DNA of 64,000 nucleotides from Glycomyces sp040645615. GTDB taxonomy: Bacteria > Actinomycetota > Actinomycetes > Mycobacteriales > Micromonosporaceae. Positions 15,903-24,043 of the stretch are shown here, piece after piece. Each line of letters starts with the position of its first letter. Within the stretch, counting starts at the first letter, position 1. The DNA lies in NCBI RefSeq assembly GCF_040645615.1, contig NZ_JBEYYO010000007.1, positions 62,001-126,000 on the forward strand, given 5' to 3'. The notes beneath the pieces are model-generated. The model saw only the letters and a list, made by a program, of their open reading frames with translations, was not told the origin of the DNA and searched no databases. The position numbers were made by a program, and so were the translations under genes.

Positions 15903-17560
15903 CGGGTCGGCGCTCCCTCGGACGACTCCACGACCGGGAGCACCTGCGTGGCGGCGCGCATCGCGTCGTCCTCGACCGCTTCGAGCGAGTCGGTGGGCGT
16001 CTCGTCCGCCGTAGGCACGCGCGGTCCGGTGATCTCGCGGCGCTGACCCGGCGCGGGCACGGTGTTCATCGGCCCCAACGCGTTCGGCAGCAGCACCGCG
16101 CCGAGCAGCGGGGTGTCGATCTGGCGCATGCTGACGGCCGCGGCGGCGGTCTCGGTGATGGCGTCCCTTTGGGCCTGCACGGCCAGGATCACCGCGTCGG
16201 CGTGCCCGGCGAGCAGCTGCGCGTCAGCCGAGCACGACAGCGGCGGCGCGTCGACCACGACCCAGCGGCCCGCCTCGGCGAGCTTCGCGAACGTCTCGGC
16301 GGCGGCCTCGCTGGTGGGCCCGGCCGCTCGCGCGGCCGCGCCGGGGCCGATCACCGACAGGCTCGGCTGGCGGGGCGCGGCCTGGGCCGCGACGGCCAGG
16401 TCGATCCGCCCGGCCCACACGTCGGCCAGCCCGGGGACCGGCTCGGTGCCGAACAGCTCGGGGAGCCCCACGGTGGTGCTCGGGTTGGCGGCCACGACGG
16501 TGACGCGGTCGCCCGCGCGGGCCATCGCGGTGGCCACGTTGGCGGCGACGACGCTCGCGGCCGGGCCGGGCACGACCCCGGCGACCACGATCACGCGCTG
16601 GTCCTCGGTGAGTTGGGAGGCCACGATGTTGCGCAGCTGCGAGAACACGCGCCCGCCGGGGCTGTAGGCCCCGAACACCTCGCGGCGTTGGAACTTGACG
16701 GCCGCGGGCACGGTGGCGAGCACGTCCAACTCGCAGCGTTCGACCAGGTCGGTCGGGTAGGCCACCCGGCGGGCGAGGCGGTGGCGGGCCCACGCGAGCA
16801 TCAGGCCCAGCGGCAGGCCGAGGCCGAGCGCGGCGGCGAGGTTGAATACGGCCTGCGGGCTGACCGGCCGCTGCGGCAGGGACGCCTGGTTGATGACACG
16901 CCCGGGGGTGACGGCGCTCTGCTGGGCCTGGAGCCCGGCGACCTCGGCCTCGATCTCACCGGCCTGCGAGCGCAGATCGTCCAGAGTGGATTCCACAGAG
17001 CCGCGGCCGCCGTCGCCTGAGTCCATCCGGTCCAGATCGTCTTCGGCGGCGGCGATCGACGCGTTGAGCGCGTCGAGCTCGACCGTTGCCGAGGCGATCG
17101 CACTCTCCAATGAGGCCGTGGCCCCGGCCCGGCGGTGCTCCAGGTACGCCTCGCTGAAGGCCACCGTGCCCTCGCGAGCGGCCTCGGGGCTGTCCGCGCT
17201 GAAGCTGATCTCCAGTACGGCCGTGTTGGGCGGCACCGTGACCGACACGCGCGAGACCAGACCGGCGTCGGGCCCGGCCCCGAGCTTCTCGGCGGCGGCC
17301 TCGGCGACCTCGGTGGACTTGACCAGCTGGGCCTCGGTGTCGAGGTTGACCTGCCCGGCGGTGCGCGCGCCCTGGACCGCGGTGTCCCCGGCGGTGGGCA
17401 GCACCAGGACCGACGCGGTGGACTCGTAGACCTCCTCGCTGAGCGAGGTGTAGGCGAGCCCGGCCGCGAGCGCGGCGGCCACCGTGGCGACGATGAGCCA
17501 CCAGGAGCGGCGGACGATGACGCCGTAGTCAGCGAGCGTGCGGGCGGCAGGGGTCCTCAA
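15899..17560 (-). CDS. Wzz/BY-kinase-like polysaccharide co-polymerase with degenerate ATPase domain
   Basis: A chain-length-determinant protein of about 553 aa. TM1 is near residues 20–40 (SWWLIVATVAAALAAGLAY), then a Wzz periplasmic-type domain with coiled coil (about 130–235). TM2 follows PVSPQAVFNLAAALGLGLP, then a C-terminal ParA/BY-kinase-like domain. That domain keeps WVVVDAPPLS (Walker B) and AVILAVQAQ. The Walker A position reads VVAGVVPGPAASVVAANVA, with no GK(S/T), and the A' motif is VVAANPSTT, with no acidic residue. No C-terminal tyrosine cluster is visible. The TTG at 17560 is chosen because AGAAAGG lies 8 nt upstream; an ATG at 17644 would add 28 residues before the conserved start. 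It heads the minus-strand operon. Confidence 0.8.
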   Translation of the reverse strand: MRTPAARTLADYGVIVRRSWWLIVATVAAALAAGLAYTSLSEEVYESTASVLVLPTAGDTAVQGARTAGQVNLDTEAQLVKSTEVAEAAAEKLGAGPDAGLVSRVSVTVPPNTAVLEISFSADSPEAAREGTVAFSEAYLEHRRAGATASLESAIASATVELDALNASIAAAEDDLDRMDSGDGGRGSVESTLDDLRSQAGEIEAEVAGLQAQQSAVTPGRVINQASLPQRPVSPQAVFNLAAALGLGLPLGLMLAWARHRLARRVAYPTDLVERCELDVLATVPAAVKFQRREVFGAYSPGGRVFSQLRNIVASQLTEDQRVIVVAGVVPGPAASVVAANVATAMARAGDRVTVVAANPSTTVGLPELFGTEPVPGLADVWAGRIDLAVAAQAAPRQPSLSVIGPGAAARAAGPTSEAAAETFAKLAEAGRWVVVDAPPLSCSADAQLLAGHADAVILAVQAQRDAITETAAAAVSMRQIDTPLLGAVLLPNALGPMNTVPAPGQRREITGPRVPTADETPTDSLEAVEDDAMRAATQVLPVVESSEGAPTR

Positions 17561-17764
17561 CGCGAAGGCCTTTCTCGTTATCGGGATCTCGATTGAGTAA
17601 CGAGTCAGAAGCACTTCAGGTGACGGGCGCGCCGCGCCCGTCACCTCGCCGAAAGCGATGGAGGTTGTGTTTGCGAGAGGTTACGAGTAGAAACCTGTTT
17701 GTTCGCTAATATCATGATTCGCGTCATTTGAGACCGGGTCATATTAGACGGAGGAAGGTGGACG
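17561..17764. promoter_or_regulatory. Divergent promoter region of the polysaccharide operon and GH26-like gene
   Basis: This AT-richer gap holds TAATAT at 17707–17712 on the plus strand and an inverted TAATAT at 17741–17746 on the minus strand, candidate -10 elements for the two directions. No convincing -35 is seen. A strong GGAGGAAGG ribosome site lies just before the plus-strand ATG at 17765. Confidence 0.4.
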
Positions 17765-19648
17765 ATGAGCGAGCCGGAGCAACAGCGTCGCACATGGACG
17801 GGCCGCGGCATCGTGACCCTTCTGGCGGTGCTCCCGCTGGTCTTGGCGGGGTTCGTGATCGGTTACGGGGTCGGGTCGGACAACCGCCTCGGCATCGCCG
17901 TCGACGAGGCCTGGAAGGGCGGCGACGGGACCGTCGACCACGAGCCGCTGGCCGCCTCATTCGTCGCGACCGGCGTCGAAGGGCCCGCTCCGGAGGCTCC
18001 GGCAGTGCTTCCGGTCGGATTCTCCGAAGAGCTCGGGATCGCCGTCGCGCATCTCCAGTTCATCGTCGACGAGTCCACAGTGCGTCCCGCGCACACCGCC
18101 GAGCTGCGGCTGCCGGTCGCGCTGCCGCCCGACAGCGAGGGCATGACCGTCGAGGTCGCCTCCGTCCACCCGGTGAGCTGCCTGTGCGACCTGACCGCCG
18201 CCACCGCCCCGCCGTACGGGCAGGTCTGGGACAGCGCGGAGGTCGACGCGTCCACCACCGAAGTGGTCTTCGACGTGACCGGCGCGATCGACTCGCCCGG
18301 GCGCTACGGCTTCGCCGTGACCTCGCCCAACCGCACCGCCTACCTGGAGTTCGAGGGCCCCGAATCCGGCACCGGCCCGGCGCTGCGCACGATCTCCGAA
18401 CCGCCGGCGCCGCCGACCTACCCGGTCCCGCCGACCGCGCCGGGGGAGCAGCCGGCGCCCACGCAGGACCCGTCCGAGGTGCCCACCGAAGACCCCGTCT
18501 CCGAGGAGCCGACATCCGACGCGCCGACGTCCGCCGAACCCAGTCCGTCCACTTCCGACACGCCGAACACGGCCCCGACCGCGCCCGCCGACCAGGTGCC
18601 CTCGGAGGACCCGAGCGCCGTCCCGGTGCTCCCGGCGGCCGACCCGACCCTGCCGCCGCCCGCGCCGATCGCCGAGCACGGCCAGGCCGAGGACCGGCTG
18701 AGCACGTGCGTGACCGGTGCCAAGCTGATCCCGACGTGCGGGGCGCTCGTGGGCGTCGCGCCCGGGGCCCACACGAGCCGCAACAAGGAGAACGAGCTCC
18801 TCGAATTCGAGTCGCGTGTGGACCACACGCAGCAGATCTACCACGCTTATGAGCGGGCGGACAACCGCCTGTTCCCGACCGAGGACCAGATCGCGCTGAC
18901 CGAGGACCCCGAGCGCCCGCGCACGCTGTTCATCAACTGGAAGCCGCAGATGGCGACCTGGGGCGAGATCGCCGCGGGCGACCCTGAGGTCGACGCCTAT
19001 CTCGATCGGCTCGCCGAGCACATCAAGGAGAACTTCGACAAGCCGTTCTTCTTCACCGTCCACCATGAACCCGAGAACGACGTGATCCAGTCGAAGGACT
19101 CGGGAATGCGCGCGGCCGACTATGCGGCGATGTTCCGCTATGTGGTTGAGCGTCTGCGCGACGCGGGCGTCGACAACCTCGTCACGGTCATGAACTACAT
19201 GGGCTACCTGAAGTGGGTCGAGAAGCCCTGGCACGACCAGCTGTACCCGGGCGAGGACGTGGTCGACTGGATCGGCCTGTCGGGGTACGGACAGTCCCTT
19301 CACGATGATGGGCATTCGGACTTCGGCGAGATCGTGGACCAGACCAAGAATTCGAGTTCGTGGCCCGGTTTCTACCATTGGATCGCGCGTGAGCATCCGG
19401 GGAAGCCGATGATGCTGGCCGAATGGGGCGTGTTCTACGAGAAGGACTACCCGAACCACCAGACCGCGGTGTTCCAGGCGGCGCGGTACCAGATGGCGCA
19501 CTATCCGCGCCTGAAGGCGATCGTGTACTTCGAGACCCCGAAGGATTCGAACGGCGGCCGCAACTCCGAGGTCCACCGCGACGAGGACACGCTGGCGGCC
19601 TTCCAGGAACTGATGCGCTCGCCTTACTTCGACGTCCGGCTCGAATAG
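17765..19648 (+). CDS. Membrane-anchored GH26-like glycoside hydrolase
   Basis: A 627-aa protein. A basic N-terminus and hydrophobic helix (about 16–38) act as signal anchor. A beta-rich domain (about 45–205, with one CLC cysteine motif) follows, then a Pro/Thr/Ser/Glu linker (about 215–310). The TIM-barrel hydrolase domain covers 330–627. The acid/base is E435 in TVHHEPEND and the nucleophile E553 in MMLAEWGVF, the GH26 (mannanase/lichenase clan) arrangement. It would act outside the cell on a beta-glycan, either trimming the polymer made by the adjacent operon or degrading mannan. Divergence from the operon favours the first role. The DNA ends at a clear terminator. Confidence 0.85.
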   Translation: MSEPEQQRRTWTGRGIVTLLAVLPLVLAGFVIGYGVGSDNRLGIAVDEAWKGGDGTVDHEPLAASFVATGVEGPAPEAPAVLPVGFSEELGIAVAHLQFIVDESTVRPAHTAELRLPVALPPDSEGMTVEVASVHPVSCLCDLTAATAPPYGQVWDSAEVDASTTEVVFDVTGAIDSPGRYGFAVTSPNRTAYLEFEGPESGTGPALRTISEPPAPPTYPVPPTAPGEQPAPTQDPSEVPTEDPVSEEPTSDAPTSAEPSPSTSDTPNTAPTAPADQVPSEDPSAVPVLPAADPTLPPPAPIAEHGQAEDRLSTCVTGAKLIPTCGALVGVAPGAHTSRNKENELLEFESRVDHTQQIYHAYERADNRLFPTEDQIALTEDPERPRTLFINWKPQMATWGEIAAGDPEVDAYLDRLAEHIKENFDKPFFFTVHHEPENDVIQSKDSGMRAADYAAMFRYVVERLRDAGVDNLVTVMNYMGYLKWVEKPWHDQLYPGEDVVDWIGLSGYGQSLHDDGHSDFGEIVDQTKNSSSWPGFYHWIAREHPGKPMMLAEWGVFYEKDYPNHQTAVFQAARYQMAHYPRLKAIVYFETPKDSNGGRNSEVHRDEDTLAAFQELMRSPYFDVRLE

Positions 19649-19669
19649 CGAGGGTGATCTCCAACGCAG

Positions 19670-19693
19670 AACGGCGGCCGAGGCCGCCGTTTT
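19670..19693 (+). terminator. Intrinsic terminator after the GH26-like gene
   Basis: A 9-bp perfect stem (19670–19678 with 19683–19691), CGAG loop and TTTT run. Confidence 0.85.
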
Positions 19694-20069
19694 GTCGTAC
19701 CCGGCGGGAAGCGTGGGGGACATGTCCCACCCAAGGGCGGGAGGACTCCCCGGCGCGGCCGTCGCAACCGGCCCTGGCCGCCCGCGGTCGGGCGTTCGCC
19801 GCGCGGTGCCACGCTCACTTTCGTTGGGGGAGTGGCGTTCGAGCCGCTGCCGTTCGCAGGCGGCGCTGGCTGCCCGCAGGCGGGCGTTCGCCCCGCGCAC
19901 TTTCGGCGGGGGAGTGGCGCTCGCGGCGCCGCCGCTCGACGGTGGCCATTCGCCCCGCGCGGGAGCGGGCGCACAGGACGCCGCATGACTGTCCACGCTG
20001 ACCGCCACATTCGCCCCGCGAGGGGGCGGGCGCACAATCGGCTGTGGAGTCGCGTTCCCGGCGCTGCCG
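19692..20069. repeat. Non-coding stretch with dispersed and imperfect tandem repeats
   Basis: No gene is convincing here. 19692–19755 is related, in inverted orientation, to 23290–23348: both have GTCGTACCCGGC, a G-run and CCCACCCAAGGG. After that, motifs such as CGGGCGTTCGCC and GGGGGAGTGGCG recur two or three times in degenerate 90–100 bp units up to the DNA glycosylase gene. Reading frames switch between copies, which argues against translation. Confidence 0.6.
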
Positions 20070-20678
20070 CTATTCGGCCGCTTCCGCCGGGGCCTTCGGG
20101 TGTCTCTTGTAGGGCGACACGAACCGGTCGCCCGCGATCCAGAACCGCCAGGCCACGTCGGCCGCCTTCGAGATTCCCGTGCGCGGTCCCGCCAGCGCCG
20201 CCACCGGCGTGCCGCTCGCTTCGACGGCGCCGATCATGTCGCGGCCGTCGTCGTCGCGGTCCCAGCCCATTGCCTGCGCGAGCCGCGCCGGTCCGCGCGC
20301 CAAGTCCCGCTCGGCGATCTTCGGGCCGCGTCGCTTCCTCGCCGTCTCGACGCCGCTCACGACCTCACCGGCCCGCAGCAGCACCGCCGCCCCGGCGCCG
20401 TTCTCGCCGCACACGAGGTTCGCGCAGAAGTGCATCCCGTAGGTGAAGTACACGTAGAGGAACCCGGCGGGCCCGAACATGACCGCTGTTCGCTTCGTCG
20501 GCCCTCGGAAGGAATGCGAGGCCGGATCGTCCTCGCGGTATGCCTCGACCTCCGTCACCCGCACCGTGACGCCATTCGCGGTCACCTTGCAGCCCAACAG
20601 GTCCGGAGCGACCTCCACCGAGTCCCGCGCGAAGAACGCCCTCGGCAGCAGCCCTGTCGGCGATTCGCTCACGCGCAC
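20070..20678 (-). CDS. mpg: DNA-3-methyladenine glycosylase (AAG/MPG type)
   Basis: A base-excision repair glycosylase of 202 aa that flips out and removes alkylated purines and hypoxanthine. Family segments are FFARDSVEVAPDLLGCKV, VRVTEVEAYREDDPASH (with the catalytic Glu that activates water), AVMFGPAGFLYVYFTYGMHF and the C-terminal DRDDDGRDM to WRFWIAGD. The length matches the family. Several GTG starts are possible within 10 nt; the longest is used. It overlaps the DUF3515 gene by 10 nt. The usual N-glycosylase residues appear intact. Confidence 0.93.
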   Translation of the reverse strand: MRVSESPTGLLPRAFFARDSVEVAPDLLGCKVTANGVTVRVTEVEAYREDDPASHSFRGPTKRTAVMFGPAGFLYVYFTYGMHFCANLVCGENGAGAAVLLRAGEVVSGVETARKRRGPKIAERDLARGPARLAQAMGWDRDDDGRDMIGAVEASGTPVAALAGPRTGISKAADVAWRFWIAGDRFVSPYKRHPKAPAEAAE

Positions 20679-21211
20679 CCGGTCGGCGCGGCCTCAGCGG
20701 CCGGGACCTTGTCGGCGATCACCGTCGACAAGTCGTTGAGCACGTCCACCGGCTGCTCGTGGCCCTCGGGGAAGCTCACCCCGACCGGCACCTGCCGGTC
20801 GAGCGTGACCCAATCCGAGCCCGCCTCATCGGAGAACCAGCACACGCCGTTGAGCTTGAAGACCGCAGCGGTGTCCTCGACCGTGACCGGCTCGATCCCG
20901 CAGGTCGCCACCGCGGCCGGGTCGCCGTAGGCCATGACCGCCTCGGCCGCTCCCGGGTCGCCCTCGACCGGGCGGGCCTGGAGGCCCCCGGCGGTGTCGG
21001 GGACGGTCGCGGTGAGCGCCAGGCACACCACCGCGTCGTCCTCGCTCAACTCGGGCACGGTGACGGCCACGGGCGAGAGGTCCTGCGCGGTCTCATGCTC
21101 AGGATCGGCCGCCGCGGGCGCCAGAGCGTTGAACACCAGCACACCCGCCACGGCCGCGAGCGGCACCGCGACCGCGGTCGCCACGATCGCCGGGAGCTTC
21201 GACTTCGCCAC
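20669..21211 (-). CDS. DUF3515 membrane-anchored protein
   Basis: A 180-aa protein with one N-terminal membrane helix (about 6–30) and an extracytoplasmic domain carrying four cysteines (VCLALT, ATCGIEPV, GVCWFSDE and PTGCA), likely disulfides. The segment WVTLDRQVPVGVSFP is typical of DUF3515, an actinobacterial family with no known activity. Its place beside the RAM-domain gene and thiL is conserved in actinobacteria. It lies 9 nt after the RAM-domain gene on the same strand. Confidence 0.82.
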   Translation of the reverse strand: MAKSKLPAIVATAVAVPLAAVAGVLVFNALAPAAADPEHETAQDLSPVAVTVPELSEDDAVVCLALTATVPDTAGGLQARPVEGDPGAAEAVMAYGDPAAVATCGIEPVTVEDTAAVFKLNGVCWFSDEAGSDWVTLDRQVPVGVSFPEGHEQPVDVLNDLSTVIADKVPAAEAAPTGCA

Positions 21212-21220
21212 GGGCTCGCC

Positions 21221-21454
21221 TCAGATCTTGAGAATCGGACAGGTCAGGGTGCGGGTGATGCCCGGCACCCGCTGGACTCTACCGACCACGGCGGTCCCCA
21301 GGTCGTCGACGGTGGCGGCCTCGGTGAGCACGACCACGTCATACGGGCCGGTCACCGTGTCCACGCGGATCACGCCGTCGATGTCGGACACGGCCTTGGA
21401 GACCTGGTCGGACATGCCGACCTCGGTCTGGACCAGAATGTACGCCTGCACCAT
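21221..21454 (-). CDS. Stand-alone Lrp/AsnC ligand-binding (RAM) domain protein
   Basis: A 77-aa protein made only of the effector-binding RAM domain, MVQAYILVQTEVGMSDQV to VPGITRTLTCPILKI, with no helix-turn-helix. Such proteins form ring-shaped dimers or octamers that bind small amino-acid-type ligands and do not bind DNA by themselves. The ATG at 21454 is set by GAGGAGG 8 nt upstream and by the family length. It heads the short operon with DUF3515 and the DNA glycosylase and is divergent from thiL. Confidence 0.88.
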   Translation of the reverse strand: MVQAYILVQTEVGMSDQVSKAVSDIDGVIRVDTVTGPYDVVVLTEAATVDDLGTAVVGRVQRVPGITRTLTCPILKI

Positions 21455-21593
21455 GCGACAGGCCTCCTCAAGGAAGCGAGGGGATCGGAGGTCGAAACCC
21501 GACACGGGCGGGCCTGACCGCTTCCCGATCGCCGTTGAGCGAAGATTACCCAGTGATCCAGCGACCTTCAACCGTGCGAGGAATTGAGCCCCA

Positions 21594-22547
21594 GTGAGTG
21601 AGACCGTCGCCGAAGTCGGCGAGTTCCGCCTCATCGAACGCTTCACCCGGCACTTCGACACCACGCCCGCCGTCCTGCTCGGCCCCGGCGACGACGCCGC
21701 GGTCGTGGCCGCGCCCGACGCCCGCGTGGTCGCCTGCACCGACATGCTCGTCGAAGGCAACCACTTCCGCCTCGACTGGTGCTCGGCCGCCGACGTCGGC
21801 CACAAGGCCGCGGCCGCCAACCTCGCCGACATCGCCGCGATGGGCGCCCGCCCCACCGCCCTCCTCGCCGCAGTCGCCGCCCCCCAGGACACCCCGGCCG
21901 AATGGCTCGAAGGCCTCGCGTCGGGCCTCGCGACCGAAGCGGCCGCGGTCGGCGCGGCGGTCGTCGGCGGCGACACGACCAGGGGCGACCAGCTCACGAT
22001 CACCGTGACCGCGCTAGGCGACCTCGAAGGCAGAGCCCCGGTCACGCGCGGCGGCGCGCTCCCCGGCGACGTGCTGGCGCTGGCGGGCCGGATCGGCTGG
22101 GCCGCGGCCGGGCTCAACGTCCTGTCTCGCGGCTTCCGCTCTCCGGGCGCACTGGTCGGCGCCTACCGAAGGCCGCAACCGCCGTACGCGGCGGGAGTGG
22201 ACGCGGCGCTCATGGGCGTGCACGCGATGATCGACGTGTCCGACGGCCTCCTGTCCGACCTCGGCCACATCGCGAAGGCTTCAGGAGTGGCGATCCACGT
22301 CGACACGGCCGCCCTCCCGACCCCCGAAACGATGCGAAACGCAGCAGAGGCCCTGGGCTCCGATGCCCGAACCTGGATGCTGACCGGAGGAGAAGACCAC
22401 GCCCTGGCCGCCACCTTCGCGCCGGACGTGATCCTCCCCGAAGGTTGGCGCCGCATCGGCACGGTGGGCGAGGGAACGGGCATCACGGTGAACGGAACCC
22501 GCTGGAAGGGCCCAACCGGCTGGGACCACTTCCCCGAGGCGAAGTGA
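21594..22547 (+). CDS. thiL: Thiamine-monophosphate kinase
   Basis: A 317-aa ATP-dependent kinase converting thiamine phosphate to thiamine diphosphate. PurM/AIR-synthase-like motifs are visible: GPGDDAAVV near residue 31, CTDMLVEGNHFRLDW, AAANLADIAAMGA, VGGDTTRGDQLTITVTALG, a second-domain IDVSDGLLSDLGH and WMLTGGEDHALAATF. The Asp clusters bind Mg and nucleotide. The GTG at 21594 follows a GAGGA site; another GTG 4 nt later is out of frame. No TPP riboswitch is visible upstream. It is followed by a long non-coding repeat region. Confidence 0.95.
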   Translation: MSETVAEVGEFRLIERFTRHFDTTPAVLLGPGDDAAVVAAPDARVVACTDMLVEGNHFRLDWCSAADVGHKAAAANLADIAAMGARPTALLAAVAAPQDTPAEWLEGLASGLATEAAAVGAAVVGGDTTRGDQLTITVTALGDLEGRAPVTRGGALPGDVLALAGRIGWAAAGLNVLSRGFRSPGALVGAYRRPQPPYAAGVDAALMGVHAMIDVSDGLLSDLGHIAKASGVAIHVDTAALPTPETMRNAAEALGSDARTWMLTGGEDHALAATFAPDVILPEGWRRIGTVGEGTGITVNGTRWKGPTGWDHFPEAK

Positions 22548-22573
22548 AAGGCCCACGGACCGGACCTGAACGG

Positions 22574-23290
22574 CGTCGCTGAGCGCGGCGGGCGCGGATA
22601 AGGCGCGGCAGTGTGACGCGGCTTGTAAACCGGGCGCAGGCGACCAGCGTAGCGCGCCGAGGAGCGGCGGGCGGCGGCTGAGGTGTGGCAGGCGCCGTGC
22701 GGATCGGAGCCGGATGTCGCCGCCTAGATTGGCCGGGAGGCGGCGCGGCAGCGAGATGCCGCCCGCGAACCGGGCCGCGGGCAACCGGCGGAGCGTGGGC
22801 GGGGAGGCGCGCTTCTGAGCTGCGGCGGGCGATATGCGCGAGGGCCGGGCGCCGCGCGATGAGGTGGGCCGTCGATCGAGCATTGCGCGTTGCGGCGTGC
22901 GCGAACACCGCGCATGGGCGGCGCGGCGGGTGACGCCGCTGAGTGCGGCGGGCGCGGATAAGGCGCGGCAGAGTGACGCGGCTCGCGAACCGGGCGCGGC
23001 CGACCGGCGCATGAGCGGCGACGGGCGACATGCGCGAAGGGCTGGCGCCGCGCGATGTGGTGTGCCCTCGATTGCGCGTTGCGGCGTGCGCGAACACCGC
23101 GCCAGGGCGGCGCGGCGGGTGATGCCGCCGAGTTCGTAGGGGCGGAGGAGGTACGGCGCTGTAACGCGTGGAACCGCCCGCGAAACGGACCGCCCGGGCG
23201 ACCGGGGCGGTGCGGGCGGGGGAAGCGCGCCGAGGAGCGGCGGGCGGCGGCTTGGCCGTGGCGGGCGCCCGCGCGGATCGGATCGGCGTG
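22574..23290. repeat. Non-coding array of degenerate 180–190 bp tandem repeats
   Basis: No gene is supported between thiL and rpmB. Exact blocks recur: 27 bp at 22585–22611 and 22945–22971 (360 apart), 32 bp at 22882–22913 and 23071–23102 (189 apart), and 28 bp at 22652–22679 and 23225–23252. Between blocks the copies are diverged but clearly related, giving roughly four units. All frames are rich in Arg, Ala and Pro and open by composition only. Confidence 0.75.
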
Positions 23291-23348
23291 GGGGGCTTGC
23301 CCACCCTTGGGTGGGTAAGCCCCCAATCTCCCAGCCGGGTACGACAGA
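23290..23348. repeat. Hairpin element, inverted relative of 19692–19755
   Basis: A 16-bp stem (23291–23306 with 23309–23324, one G-T pair) is followed by a segment whose reverse complement, GTCGTACCCGGC then GGGAG, matches the block after the GH26-like gene. Confidence 0.6.
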
Positions 23349-23451
23349 AACGCCCGGGTTTCGACGCGGTCGTGTCGAGCATCACGCGACGAACTGCGGC
23401 GCGCGCGTGTTTGCTCTACCGGCGCTGGCCGCGACCGGCCACGCTTCTGGT

Positions 23452-23740
23452 CGCCGCATCGCCGCATCGCCGCATCGCCGCATCGCCGCATCGCCGCATC
23501 GCCGCATCGCCGCATCGCCGCATCGCCGCATCGCCGCATCGCCGCANNNNNNNNNNNNNNNNNNNNNNNNNNNNNNNNNNNNNNNNNNNNNNNNNNNNNN
23601 NNNNNNNNNNNNNNNNNNNNNNNNNNNNNNNNNNNNNNNNNNNCATCGCCGCATCGCCGCATCGCCGCATCGCCGCATCGCCGCATCGCCGCATCGCCGC
23701 ATCGCCGCATCGCCGCATCGCCGCATCGCCGCATCGCCGC
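23452..23740. repeat. 8-bp tandem repeat (CGCCGCAT) interrupted by an assembly gap
   Basis: About 11.9 uninterrupted copies before the gap (23452–23546) and about 12 after it (23644–23740). The true copy number is unknown. Eight is not a multiple of three, so all three frames are open. Confidence 0.95.
23547..23643. other. Assembly gap (97 N)
   Basis: A run of N inside the 8-bp tandem repeat. The flanking arrays are in the same orientation and both just under 100 bp, suggesting that read length limited the assembly. Confidence 0.99.
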
Positions 23741-23794
23741 GTGCTTCTGCGACTGCGCGTGCCGCGTGGCATTTCGTTTGCGTTCGGGGACGCG

Positions 23795-23827
23795 AAAAGC
23801 CGCCGGAGGGCATTGCCCTCCGGCGGC
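23795..23827 (-). terminator. Intrinsic terminator of rpmB
   Basis: A 13-bp perfect stem (23799–23811 with 23815–23827) with a 3-nt loop, followed on the minus strand by TTTT. It starts 25 nt after the rpmB stop. Confidence 0.9.
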
Positions 23828-23851
23828 GTGCGTCTTATTCGGCGTCAGCCC

Positions 23852-24043
23852 TTAGCGGGTGACTTTGCCGGCCTTGATGCACGAGGTGCAGACCTTGGCG
23901 CGGCGCTTGTTGTCGCCGGAGCCAGTCGCGATGCGGATGGTCTGCAGGTTCGGGTTCCAACGACGACGGGTCTTCTTGTGGGACCACGGGACGTTGTTGC
24001 CGAAGCCGGGGCGCTTGGCACAGACTTCACACACGCTCGACAT
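23852..24043 (-). CDS. rpmB: Ribosomal protein L28
   Basis: A 63-aa protein of the large ribosomal subunit. The sequence MSSVCEVCAKRPGFGNNVPW is followed by HKKTRRRWNPNLQ and ends CTSCIKAGKVTR. Two CxxC pairs (CEVC and CTSC) make this the zinc-binding form, not the zinc-free paralogue induced by zinc starvation. I chose the ATG at 24043 because AGGAG lies upstream and homology begins there; a longer in-frame start would add 12 non-conserved residues. It is transcribed away from the DAK2–recG block. Confidence 0.96.
   Translation of the reverse strand: MSSVCEVCAKRPGFGNNVPWSHKKTRRRWNPNLQTIRIATGSGDNKRRAKVCTSCIKAGKVTR

Noticed and set aside
22483..23385. 300-codon minus-strand frame, Arg/Pro/Ala-rich with internal repeats
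   Set aside because: Follows the DNA repeats, overlaps thiL, has no start signal or recognisable domain, and other frames are equally open.
23452..23740. CRISPR array
   Set aside because: Units are 8 bp and contiguous, with no spacers and no cas genes.
23416..23813. Repeat protein (MRRCGDAA units) or the opposite-strand RIAASPHR units
   Set aside because: Any 8-bp tandem repeat is open in all frames; the array is interrupted by N and has no flanking coding signal.
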